Assembly: GCF_000237925.1 (NCBI RefSeq)
Contig: NC_031495.1
Location: 23,128,163-23,192,162 of the forward strand
Length of the DNA: 64,000 bases
Direction of reading: 5' to 3'
Source: Schistosoma mansoni
Taxonomy: Eukaryota > Platyhelminthes > Trematoda > Strigeidida > Schistosomatidae
Translations under genes and position numbers: made by a program
Shown here: one piece after another, positions 1-9,720 of the stretch
Numbering within the stretch: position 1 is the first letter of the stretch
Layout: each line of letters begins with the position of its first letter
Notes under the pieces: generated by a model
What the model was told of the DNA's origin: nothing
Database searches by the model: none
What the model saw: the letters and a program-made list of their open reading frames with translations, nothing else

Positions 1-1671
1 TTGCAATACTAGTCTGGGTAAAATCATTTTGTGATTAAAACTATGAAAATCCTACAATCTCCATAATAATTATATCATATTGTTTATTTCCATCTATCCA
101 GTTAGCAAACGTGATCATTAGACTACTTTTAAACTTGTTGGTAGATATTATTTGTCGCATATTGTTTTGTGTTCATTTGCTAAAACCTCTGGAAGTGGCT
201 GCTCTGTTTTCATTTATTTACTAAAATCTATTATTACTTTAAGACTGGATATACAGAATTTATATATAAACATGAATACAAGACTTAAATAGTTTTCCCC
301 CAGTGCCAACAATCAACTTCATTGATCAATAATAGAATTACATGATTCAAGCCCACTTGGGATTTGGCAATACAGTTTCATAAATAATGCTAAAAAGTAC
401 AGTATGTAATCAAATTTCTTATCAAGTGCTTTTAATCACTCAACTTGAAAAAGAAAGCAACCACAATTAGTCTAATTATTGAATTTTATCTAGTCAGTGA
501 TGAGTGATTTGTATGGTGGGTCTAATTTACTGACTTTTTCAACTGATAAAGAAAAATCAATATTGTGCGCTAGTTACATAATCAATTTTAAATACACTTT
601 GTTTACAGAAAATTTTCATAGACAATATCGCTAACAACTTGGTTTATCTTTTTTCAAAACTTTTAACCTTATAGTAATTTATTTAACTTATATAAACTCT
701 GAATACTGATATTAAACAAACAAAAGGTGAAATGACGATTCATTAAATCATAAATTATGACAAGTTATGGTCTATTTATCAATAGAATTGATGTTGAGTT
801 TGAAGTACATCTAATAATAAAGTTTACAACCTAAAAATTAGTTCAAGGAGAATAATATTTTTTCGTCGAAGCCTAAATATTGAACAATACGTCTATTAGT
901 TTGTCAGGGATGCAAGTTTTTAAAAAAATAATCACCTAGAACGAGATGCTTTATGCAGGTCTAAGTTTCTCAAAGTCTTTGTGTTATTATACATTTTGTT
1001 CTAACATTATGAAGTCGTCAGTTCATACGACGGAAAAACGTTCAAACTTGTTAGTTAAATTCCGTAAAATACAACATTTGAGAAGTATCTATTCGTAAAT
1101 ATGTCAGTGTTGACTTTTTAATAAAATAAATTGGAAGTATTTTAAGACTTATTGCTTTTCAAAGTTTACGCATGGTTTCTTAAATAAACGAGACCAGTCA
1201 GATTACACACAACGGTATGAATTGAGTTAGCTCTTACAAATAATCGTGAGAAAAGCCGAGGAAATTTTCTTATTTATTTTAAATGCTTATTGATGTGGGC
1301 GACGCCTACCTAGTAATTATTTTGCTAATATTAAGTAAAATACATGATCAAAAACAGTAATTAATTACAAGCTAAAAGTGTCTTTTTACTAAAATGTTTA
1401 GGAAATTAGTTTGTCGTGATTAGAAGTACAACTGTGCCAGAATATCCAGGTAGTTCAATTCATACCAACTAGCGTTAAAAACTGATATTGATAAGTCTAA
1501 ATATCTCATTGTCTGTAAACATTTCTTAGATATTCGAGAAACTATGAGTCCTAGGAACATTTTTCAGAAAGACTCCAAGAAAAGTCGACGTAATTGGAAT
1601 GATATATATTTTAAATTATATAAGTACTATTTCTTAGGCTACAAAAACGTGTTGATTAAGATCAAACTAAC
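1..1671 (-). other. Probable intron / downstream part of the minus-strand gene
   Basis: AT-rich sequence without a convincing coding stretch on either strand. Because the exon at 1672-3937 ends in a splice donor reading leftward (AAAG then GTTAGT on the minus strand at 1675-1666), this stretch is most simply the start of an intron of that gene. No repeat family recognised elsewhere in the window was seen here. Confidence 0.5.
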
Positions 1672-3937
1672 CTTTAACATTTATTGATAATTCTTCATAT
1701 TTATGCATATCACATAAATTAGCATTATAATTAGTATCCATAACATATGTTTTTTCATTAAATGGTTCAATATCATTTTGTTTTAATTCGACAGCATTTT
1801 CAGAGGATGCAATTAATTTTGATGGTAATTTGGTAAATTTCGGTGTAACTGTTACTGGTGTCGACGTGGTTAGTGTTGAATCTAAAATGGTTTCATTATC
1901 ATTTTCTAAATCCGATGCTGACTGACTATCCAGATCTGGATCGGTAGTACATTTACGTTTTTGACTACGACAAGAAAATGTTTTAACTTTTTTACATGAT
2001 AATGTTTGGTAATCATTTTCCTCATCTGTGTGCGAATTTGTATATAATGTTTGTTCATTGAATGCATCTGAATCACTTTGTGCTGTTGTATAAGCTTCCT
2101 CACTGCCTGTACCAATTAGATGACTGCATACAGTCACATAGGAATCAGCTTCACTGATAACACCTTCTTGACTTATTGTTGATAGCATAGAACTTAAAGA
2201 ACCAGAATGTGATTTTTCTAATTTTTTATTGTTATTATTGATATTGTTATTGCGAATTTCAGCTGAAACTGGTCGTGATTTAAGATTTTTTGTAGTTATA
2301 CATGAATTATCTATTTTTTTAGGTCGTAATAGAACAATATTAGGTGATTGTTGACTGTATTCACTTGTGATTATGCATTTTTCATTATATACAAATGAAT
2401 TGGTTTTGCTAGTATTGTTATCAATATTATCTTTTATCATCTCAACTTGTTGCTGTTGATGTTCTAAAGCAGTCTCGTCAACATTTTCATTTTGTCTTAT
2501 AATATGCTCCTGTTTGTCAGAATTATTATTATCGACACAAGATAGTTTAAATTCCTGACTTATTGATTGATTTATTGGTATTTGATCATCTTTGTAATAT
2601 TCAAACGGTTTCAAAATCTGAATATCTTCTTCCATGGATTTTTCAGTAGTGTTATTACCAATATTATTGTTACCATTATTCGTAGAAATCTCATGTTCAT
2701 ATGACGACCAGTCATCATCATCATTCTCTTCTGATGCTTCATCAATTGTAGTTAATGAATGTCCATTATCATAGACTTTAAAATCTTCACTGTTTAGATT
2801 TCTACTATTCACATCATTGTTATTTTCAGTCAAATACTTATTACCGATTGATAATGTAATTGTGTCATTATTTGATATAATCATATTTTGTAATTTGATT
2901 TCGTCTGAGGCTAAATTACCGAATGTTGGTGATATAGCAGGTGATAAACTGTTCTCCGATTCAGTAGTACTATTCTCTTGCTTGTCTGGTTGATAATCGT
3001 CTAAATCAGTTTCTATCATGGAATGATGATCATGTGAAGGGAAATTATATTCAATAACTTCATCATCATCATCATCATCGTCATTATTAATGTCATCATT
3101 TATTTTATGGCTACTGTCCATTTGTCTAATTTTAACATAATGCATGGTTCTAAGCTGATTAGCATCGTTAATGTTATCATTATCATAAGGTTCATCGGTG
3201 AAACCGTATGAATTACCATAGAATGGATCATGTAGATTAAAATCAGATGGTGATCTCCATGTTTTTGTCAAATATTTATCTTCTTCAATACTACGCTCAT
3301 TATTATCAGTAGTGTTAGCAGCATTATTGTGGTGAATAATGTCATTACGATTATCATTAAATTGACAAATATTATTACAATCAAACAATTCATCTTCATT
3401 AGTGTTGGGAAATCGATTTTTTATTGGACGGATCCGTATATCCATAAACTCATCTTTGTCAGCTATTAAACCTAATAGTTCTTTTTCAGGGATACATTTT
3501 AAGTTATCTGATAAATCTTTTTGATGAGATACTAATGAAGATTGACTTGTTTCTATTTGAAGTGGAAGAGATGACAATTTTATTTGTTCCAACCTCGATG
3601 ATGAGTTTTTCTCTTCGATAGTAGTTTGTTTATTACCAATCTTCACCGTTGTTGTTGTTGTTGATCTTATAAGTTCAGGTGATGTTGGTGTTGTCTGATT
3701 TAAACGTTCTGTTAACACATCTATATCATGACGTACTGATTGTAATAAATTTTCCATGGAATCATATCTTGCTTCAGTTGCTTGAATCCATTCATCAGCA
3801 AGAGCTAAATTTCTTCCAGAATACTTTGATGACTCACTATTAGTAGCAATAGTAGTAATAGTATTGTTATTCATTTCATTATTTGTATTATTATTTACTT
3901 TTGAATTACATTTAATTAATTCCTTATCCATTGTCAA
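1672..3937 (-). CDS. Long coding exon of an unrecognised Asn/Ser/Asp-rich protein (first exon; gene continues off the left edge)
   Basis: An open frame of 755 codons starts at an ATG (3937-3935) and stays open until a splice-donor-like AAAG|GTTAGT; the in-frame stop just beyond it would lie in the intron. No acceptor-like AG stands directly before the ATG, so this is probably the first coding exon. The product is very rich in Asn, Ser, Thr and Asp. Residues about 42-80 form a charged helical stretch (LALADEWIQATEARYDS, then MENLLQSVRHDIDVLTERLN) that could be a short coiled coil or spectrin-like helix. A run of seven Asp lies in an acidic patch near residue 280. No signal peptide, membrane segment or catalytic motif is visible. 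A segment around residues 575-640 (SGSLSSMLSTISQEG and following Ser/Glu-rich sequence) is less simple and may be a conserved linear region. I do not recognise the family. The large size and absence of stops in AT-rich DNA make it a real exon with good confidence; the function is unknown. Confidence 0.85.
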
Positions 3938-5930
3938 TTTTTTGTATAATTAAATCAAATTATATTATTTCTTAAAAATATACGTAGTCAAATATAATTA
4001 TAAGTATTAAAACAAATTAGATGATATTCATAAGCCAATTAATTTCCATAAGATTGTACACATTGAACATTGTTTTATTCTGGATTCAATATGAATAATT
4101 TTTTTTGTTTAAAAATTAATCATATAATTCCTTTGATATTTTTACAATCATTTATATACATATATTTTTTTCATGTGGCATGGAAACAATAATTTTCATA
4201 GAAGATAATAAAAAAAGAAAATAAGAATAATAATGATACGGATATTAATTAATAATCCATAAAATAACCATTTGATTCTCTTTTCTTTTTGTTTTTCAAA
4301 TTTTTAAAGTTAATATCTATTTTTATAGATCACTTGATATAGAATATAACTTATTGTTTCTAACCAATGAATGATCTCTTTCTATATGTATGCATATTAT
4401 GATTGTGTATAAATGTTTAGTGTTATTTTTCGTATAGTTATATAATACGTAACCATTGAATCAATTAGTCAATCAAATCACTCTATCTCAATTGGTTGAT
4501 ATAAAATGAAAAGAAAAGAAAAAAAGAGAAAAAGAAAAAAGAGAAAAAAATTGAAATCTGAACTTATTTTCTTTAAATGATAAAAAAAAATTATTTAAAT
4601 TTGTAAAAATTTCAGAAATAATTAATAAAATAAAGTAAATAATAATAAAGGATTAATTAATTGTTTAGAGATATGTTTAATTGATTGACTTATTTTGAGC
4701 AAAAAATATCCACATTTTATTATTCATCTTTTTTTTCTCTTTCAATATTGAAAGAAAATAAAAAAAGTTTTGATAAATTTATTCGAATGATTTGAATAAA
4801 TAAGTAGTTTATTGAAAAATAATTTTTTCTGAAAATGAGTTGATCAATACGAAACCTGAAATACCAAAAAAACAAACAAAAAAACTATTTATGTATCAAA
4901 TAAATGAATAGAATAATATTCAATATTTAAATAATTATGTCTATTGATGTTTATCTGTTATCTATTTGAGAAATGTGACTTTTTCAGATTTTGGACTTTA
5001 TGGATATTCGTCAATAGCATAAAGTTATTGTTTTGGTCTAATTTAAAAATCATGCAAACGTAACATGTGTAACATACAAATCAATAACCATTTGTTTGTT
5101 TATGTTCTCGTCTTTAAGAAATCCTTTTTCTTGAACCAAAGCAGTTGAAATAGAGATTGAAATCTGTGAGTAAATGCTAACGAACAGGGAGCTTCTATCA
5201 TTATGACATTGTTTGATTAATGAGTTCTAACTAACTGATGACATTGATTAGTGGGATTTATAAGCATCAGTACTAGATAAGAGTAGAATGTTGGCCTCTT
5301 TAACAAAATATAGATTCTTCACAGATAAGTAAAAATCAAATTGTCCCTAGATTACCAAAAATAACAAAGATGCTACTCCATAAGGACTATTTATTTCAAG
5401 TATTTTTGCCAAGTAAGTTGTGTTTATTCTAACCAACAATCATAAATTTAATAAGTTTAAATCTACAACAAACTGGAATGATTCACTGAACTACTAAGAA
5501 ATAAAGGAAACAAAATATAATCTGCCCTTAATTTTAAAAAGCTTTAAAGAAATCACAATACCGTTTTTAGATAACTAAGCTATTATATTAGTCGAATACT
5601 CAGAAAAATAGTGTTAAATTGTTTCAATATTAACAGAGTATATGTCATTTATCTCAGTCTTTATTTCAGTGGAGCAATTTTACATAACATTTTTCAGGTT
5701 TACTAATGTTCTGCCGACTCATAAACTTTTAAATTGATTTAATTCCATACGTAGAAATCAACTCATTCATTTTAGTGGAGTATTATCAACCAAAAGATGT
5801 AAGTTCATACTATCTACCGATTCCTGCATAGAGTTTAAATGTGAACGTCTTCTGTGTTTTCCAACATCATAATCAAACGGTATCGTAAAAGTCTTCCCAA
5901 TTTTATAAAAATGAGGCCAAAATTCCGCAC
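3938..5930. other. AT-rich upstream region of the minus-strand gene, no gene seen
   Basis: About 2 kb of very AT-rich sequence with purine-rich runs (for example 4508-4552). It lies upstream of the minus-strand exon start and would contain its 5' UTR and promoter if that exon is the first. No TATA-like element can be singled out against the AT background. Confidence 0.4.
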
Positions 5931-5933
5931 GTT

Positions 5934-6075
5934 AGATCGTGGATACACACTTCTGAGGAGTCCCAAACTAGACCGAAACGGTCATTCGGTGCTTCCAGGT
6001 TCTCAGTGGTTGCCTAACATTGATCGGTACATGATCTCAATTAAAACTCAACAATCTTCGAAACTCTATACTGAA
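5934..6075 (+). mobile_element. Family B hammerhead SINE fragment, degraded
   Basis: Matches the family B copies at 8084-8560, 18006-18462, 37471-37675 and 43091-43275 from the GATCGTGGAT segment before the ribozyme through the tail containing ATGATCTCAA. The tRNA-like head is missing. A 95-codon open frame crosses it (5854-6141) but is read-through of the repeat and not a gene. Confidence 0.65.
5941..5995 (+). ncRNA. Degraded hammerhead ribozyme (family B)
   Basis: CTGAGGAG and GAAAC core blocks are in the right order and spacing. The stem II partners (GTCC and GACC) no longer pair, and the cleavage triplet position reads TTC in place of GTC. Probably inactive. Confidence 0.6.
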
Positions 6076-7440
6076 AATATTTGTTTAATTTTTAAAGACA
6101 GATCATTTGTCCATAAATCTTTTACAGATGACCAATGTTAAGAAAATCTAATAAATTAACATTAAACTATTACATTTATATATTCATTACGATGATTAAC
6201 TTTTATCAGTCAAATCTTCCATACAATTAAATAGCTTTTTCCAAATTTTAGTTACAATTTACTAATATTTGAATCATCTATTTATTATTCTCATTTCTAA
6301 TTACAATATATTCTTTTTGTTAGAGTTCAGTGATATTCAAGATACATTTTAAGAGTTTTAAATCTAATAGATGGTATATTCTGCCTAACTGTTGAAACGG
6401 AGGCTGAAGTGTTCAAACGACAAACTCATTCAAATTTTGCTTTATTTTACGTGTTGACTAAAGTACGGTTATTTGACAAAGTTTATGCTTTAAAAATGAA
6501 ACCCAAATACGTTTGTATGTGTAAATAAAAACATGGGACTAAACGAACTTTATAACTAAACGTATAGAGCCACAAATAAACCCACAATAACAATAATGAA
6601 TATCTTTTACTTGAAACTACCAGGTTAATGATGAGTTTTGTCTCAATGGTAGGTTAGTGCAAACTTAATTTCATAGCCTTCGGTTTGATTAGCCGGTTAC
6701 TTAAAATGTGACTCATAAGTATGTGTATAAATCTATTGTTATTCAACTCAGTACAATGTAATATATACATTTCCAAACGTGAATTATTCCTTTAATTTAT
6801 AAGAAACTGAAAATAGATGTTCTTAAGAAAATTCCAGCGTATTAAAATACTAGATGAAGAACAGGCACATTATCCTACTTGGAAAATAATCGGCTTTCAG
6901 AATAATCTTGAGATAATTATTACTATTATTAACTGGTGTACATACTGATGAACGACATGTATCACGACGAACGTATTGAATCTTAATTTCTCATAGTACG
7001 TTTTATGGCACTTATGTATTTCTCAGAGTGTAAACTTGCCTTTTAATTATTTAAATCAAAATTTTTTCATATGCTTACACTTTATGTTTTTTCTCTGTTA
7101 CAAGATAGTCAATCTTTTTATAGATGATCTTATCGTTTGCGTCCATTGTATGTGTATTTGTGACAAAAAAATGAGCTAAATAGTGTTATGAAGAGGCAAC
7201 CCGAAAATTTGTGCTTTTGATCATACAAGGAGGTTTATGGATCTGTATAACCAATGAAATAGTGCGAACACAAATTTTATGGAAGATCACTTTTGATTTA
7301 TGAAAAAGACACCACTCATTGTTAAGTTGTTTAGCTAACACGATTTTCTTATGAATGAGAAAGCATCCCTCATACCCAAGCATCTATACAATGCTTGCCA
7401 AATATGCTGACAATATTAAATTTAAATATAACAAGCAAAG
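6076..7440. other. Intergenic, nothing recognised
   Basis: AT-rich single-copy-looking sequence; short random open frames only. Confidence 0.4.
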
Positions 7441-7610
7441 GTGAATGGTGGGATCCAGGACACACGTTACATTCTAACTGGGACTCGTTAGTTGGATATA
7501 CCTGCATCTTAGAGTTGATGATCATTCCGAGACTCGAACCCAGTATCGTTTACCTCAAACGCCATCGCGTTATCCACTTAGCTACTGAGTCTTGATATCC
7601 ACTAGTTTTG
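7441..7610 (-). mobile_element. Smalpha-like tRNA-derived SINE (family A), minus strand
   Basis: Read on the minus strand it has a pol III A box (TAGCTAAGTGGATAACGC, at 7567-7585), a B box (GGGTTCGAGTC, near 7531-7541) and then a hammerhead region. The order matches the schistosome Smalpha family, which is known to be pol III-type SINE-like DNA encoding hammerhead ribozymes. Just to the right (about 7676-7740) is the family's 5' flanking segment (AGTCTTAAACATCAATG) in plus orientation, so this locus is an inverted pair. Confidence 0.85.
7451..7504 (-). ncRNA. Hammerhead ribozyme remnant (family A), core mutated
   Basis: Minus-strand order: stem I strand, CTAACGA (expected CTGANGA), stem II, GTAAC (expected GAAAC), then GTC and the other stem I strand. 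Two invariant core positions are changed, so self-cleavage is not expected. Confidence 0.7.
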
Positions 7611-8083
7611 TTTATAATGTTTTTAACTTAATACAATATCGAAGCAATCTTCAGAAGATGTACACATGCCAATAAGATACTAATCAACTGTAGTCTTAAA
7701 CATCAATGAGAAAATTCAAACGAACAATACGAAATGAATTAAAATATCATAGTTTACCATTTCGAATTCAATCAATTTGTGATGTAACACGATTCTCATC
7801 CATTCATATTAATAGATTACTATCTCACCCTCAAATCGGTTAGTATTCACATAAAAAATGAGATTGTGAAATTTTGAAAAAAAGATTCATATTCAAAAAT
7901 TCATAATACGATTTATTATTCAATACTTCTATTTGAAAAAAAATACAACTTATTAAAATGTACTGGATAAGTATAAAAATGTAACTCTTACATAAAGATA
8001 TATATATATTCTTGTGAAATAATAATAATATTAGTCAACTTTTTATCAATCAAGTAAATGTGATAAAATAAATCAATATTTTG
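7611..8083. other. Repeat flank and intergenic DNA
   Basis: Contains the plus-oriented family A flank (about 7676-7740) and then AT-rich sequence with no gene. A short open stretch 7706-7838 ending in a donor-like GTTAGT begins inside that repeat flank and is therefore doubtful. Confidence 0.4.
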
Positions 8084-8133
8084 ATAGTTGAGATCATGAA
8101 TCAATTGAAGCTAGACCACCATGGAAAACCTGA

Positions 8134-8186
8134 AAGCACTGGAAAGCCGTTTCGCCCTACTGCGGGACTCCTCAGCAGTGCGTATC
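8134..8186 (-). ncRNA. Hammerhead ribozyme (family B), near-intact with UUC triplet
   Basis: CTGAGGA fits the CUGANGA core and GAAAC is present. Stem I (GCACTG with CAGTGC) is perfect, and stem II pairs with one G-U. The cleavage triplet is TTC rather than GTC; NUH triplets are allowed in hammerheads but UUC is slower. Stem III is weakened. Confidence 0.75.
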
Positions 8187-8430
8187 TACCATCCCGTCTC
8201 GCGAGATTCCAACCCAGGACCTATCAGTCTCGAGCGGGAGCGCTTAAACACTAGACCACTAAGCCGGCATCCAACGGTGTTAATGTTTAACTTCAACCAA
8301 TCCACGAAATTGAGCAACACATCCACCATTGTCTTCAGTGAGTTACTATCTCACAACAGACCTGGTTGAACTCCACTGGCCACTGCTTCTCACTAAAACT
8401 CCAGGAAATTCCTCATAGAGTGGGATCGTG

Positions 8431-8483
8431 GATGCGCAATGCTGATGAGTCCCACAATAGGACGAAACGGCCGTCCACTGCTT
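8431..8483 (+). ncRNA. Hammerhead ribozyme (family B), core intact
   Basis: CTGATGA at 8442-8448, GAAAC at 8464-8468 and the GTC triplet at 8473-8475. Stem II GTCC/GGAC is complete and stem III is the palindrome ACGGCCGT. Stem I has one mismatch (GCAATG with CACTGC). Predicted cleavage follows 8475. Confidence 0.85.
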
Positions 8484-8560
8484 CTAGGTTTTCCATGATG
8501 GTCTAGCTTCAATTGACTCATGATCTCAACTATTAAAATTACTAAAATCTCCACAAAACC

Positions 8561-8910
8561 GCTTCTGAAAATAAATAAATATTTACTAAAAAGTTCATAA
8601 ATTAATTAAATCAATACAAATAAATAAATTACATAATAAGAATATGAATTTTTAATTCTTTAAAAATTCATTAGATGACTATCGATTGAGTTTATTGATT
8701 ATCTAAAAAAAAATCTATAACACTGAAAATGGATATAACATTTGTTTAAAAGGTATTAAAATTATGTCTTTTTTAAATTTAGATCATTATATTTTTTTTA
8801 TGTTAACGCTGATCTCATAATGATCGTTAGAATGACAGTTTACTTTTTAGTGTAATTAAGTTATTCATACGGAAAGACTATATTTAAACAAATTAAATCA
8901 TTAATGAAAA
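8561..8910. other. Intergenic, nothing recognised
   Basis: AT-rich; no coding or repeat signal seen. Confidence 0.4.
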
Positions 8911-8981
8911 TTGTAGACAGTTTATAAAAAGAAATCTTATTTAATCCAACGTTCGTTACTATCGAAATTATTCTTATTTAT
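8911..8981 (+). repeat. 71-base direct repeat, left copy
   Basis: Begins TTGTAGACAGTTTATAAAAAG; a diverged copy lies at 9650-9720 in the same orientation. The pair brackets the family D repeat and the family A SINE between them. Confidence 0.7.
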
Positions 8982-9367
8982 GGCGGCCTACTTGAAAATC
9001 TAAGCTACCCGTTCCTACCATTTAAATATTTCAACAAATTATTTGTTCTTGTTTGTTTCATTAGATCATTATGTCAGTTAGTTATACAACCTATTCAGGT
9101 GCGTTTGTGAAAATTTCACGAGCTTCTACTATACAAGTTAAAAAAAACACAATCAGAGACATTATGGTTACTGGCAATATACATCGAAAAGAATGTACAT
9201 TAGTCAGATGTTTACTTCTGAACTGCTAACATATAATTGACGATCCCTCAATATTTATCGTCATAATTGATCAACAAGTAAGAAACGGAAACTATTTGAA
9301 ATACTTTGTGCTGAGAATTCCATATTGTACCAAAAATATAATATTGAATAAAGCTAATAATAATATA
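8982..9367 (+). repeat. Family D dispersed repeat, copy 1
   Basis: About 390 bases alignable to 16634-17017 along their length (shared blocks include GAATGTACATTA, AAGTAAGAAAC and the end ATATAATATTGAATAAAG). Both copies end in an AAT-rich simple tail, as 3' ends of non-LTR elements or SINEs often do. No coding capacity is visible. Family not recognised. Confidence 0.7.
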
Positions 9368-9378
9368 CCAATAAGAGA

Positions 9379-9645
9379 CTAATCAATTGCAGTCCTAAAC
9401 ATCAATGGTAAAATTCAAACAAACAATAAAAAGTGAATTTAAACTTCACCCCATTGCACAAGCAAGTGGCTATCAGGACTCAGTAGCTAAAACGATAACG
9501 CGATGGAGTTCGAAACGAACGATAATGGGTTCGAGTCTCAGAATCTACATCAACTCTGGAATGCAGGTACATCCAGCTGATGAGTCCCAAATAGAACGAA
9601 ACGCGCGTCCTGCATTCCACTGCTAGCCACTATCCATCTTTACTT
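9379..9645 (+). mobile_element. Smalpha-like tRNA-derived SINE (family A)
   Basis: Contains the family flank (CAGTCCTAAACATCAATGG), a segment with CACCCCATTGCACAA, and a degraded A box (TAGCTAAAACGATAACGCG). A good B box (GGTTCGAGTCT, near 9528-9538), the hammerhead and the tail CCACTATCCATCTTTAC follow. It sits directly after the family D repeat. Confidence 0.85.
9558..9618 (+). ncRNA. Hammerhead ribozyme (Smalpha type, family A), core intact
   Basis: CTGATGA core at 9577-9583, GAAAC at 9597-9602, GTC triplet at 9607-9609 and palindromic stem III ACGCGCGT. Stem II has one mismatch (GTCC with GAAC), and the core-proximal stem I has one (ATCCAG with CTGCAT). A perfect outer 10-base complementarity (9558-9567 with 9609-9618) could replace or extend stem I. 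Smalpha ribozymes are known to self-cleave; activity of this copy is inferred. Confidence 0.85.
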
Positions 9646-9649
9646 ATAA

Positions 9650-9720
9650 TTGTAGACAGTTCATCAAAAGAAACCCTGTTTAATCTAAGGTTTGCTATTA
9701 TCAAAATAACTCTTATTTGT
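9650..9720 (+). repeat. 71-base direct repeat, right copy
   Basis: Diverged copy of 8911-8981 (shared blocks TTGTAGACAGTT and TCTTATTTG). Confidence 0.7.

Larger units (their letters stand above)
8084..8560. mobile_element. Family B hammerhead SINE, foldback (inverted) composite
   Basis: From about 8087 to 8410 a nearly full family B unit lies on the minus strand: tail, hammerhead, B box, A-box-like head and upstream body that matches 18140-18330. It is fused at about 8415 to a plus-strand hammerhead plus tail (to about 8560). The ends are inverted repeats of roughly 70 bases (left end TTGAGATCATGAATCAATTG; right end its near complement). The tRNA-like part has B-box-type GGTTGGAATC (8206-8217 region, minus strand). 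A plus-strand open frame of 82 codons here is a chance frame. Confidence 0.85.

Noticed and set aside
5854-6141. 95-codon plus-strand frame
   Set aside because: It runs through a family B hammerhead SINE fragment and has no independent support.
8121-8369. 82-codon plus-strand frame
   Set aside because: Antisense read-through of the family B element.
9405-9626. 73-codon plus-strand frame
   Set aside because: Read-through of the Smalpha-like SINE and its ribozyme.
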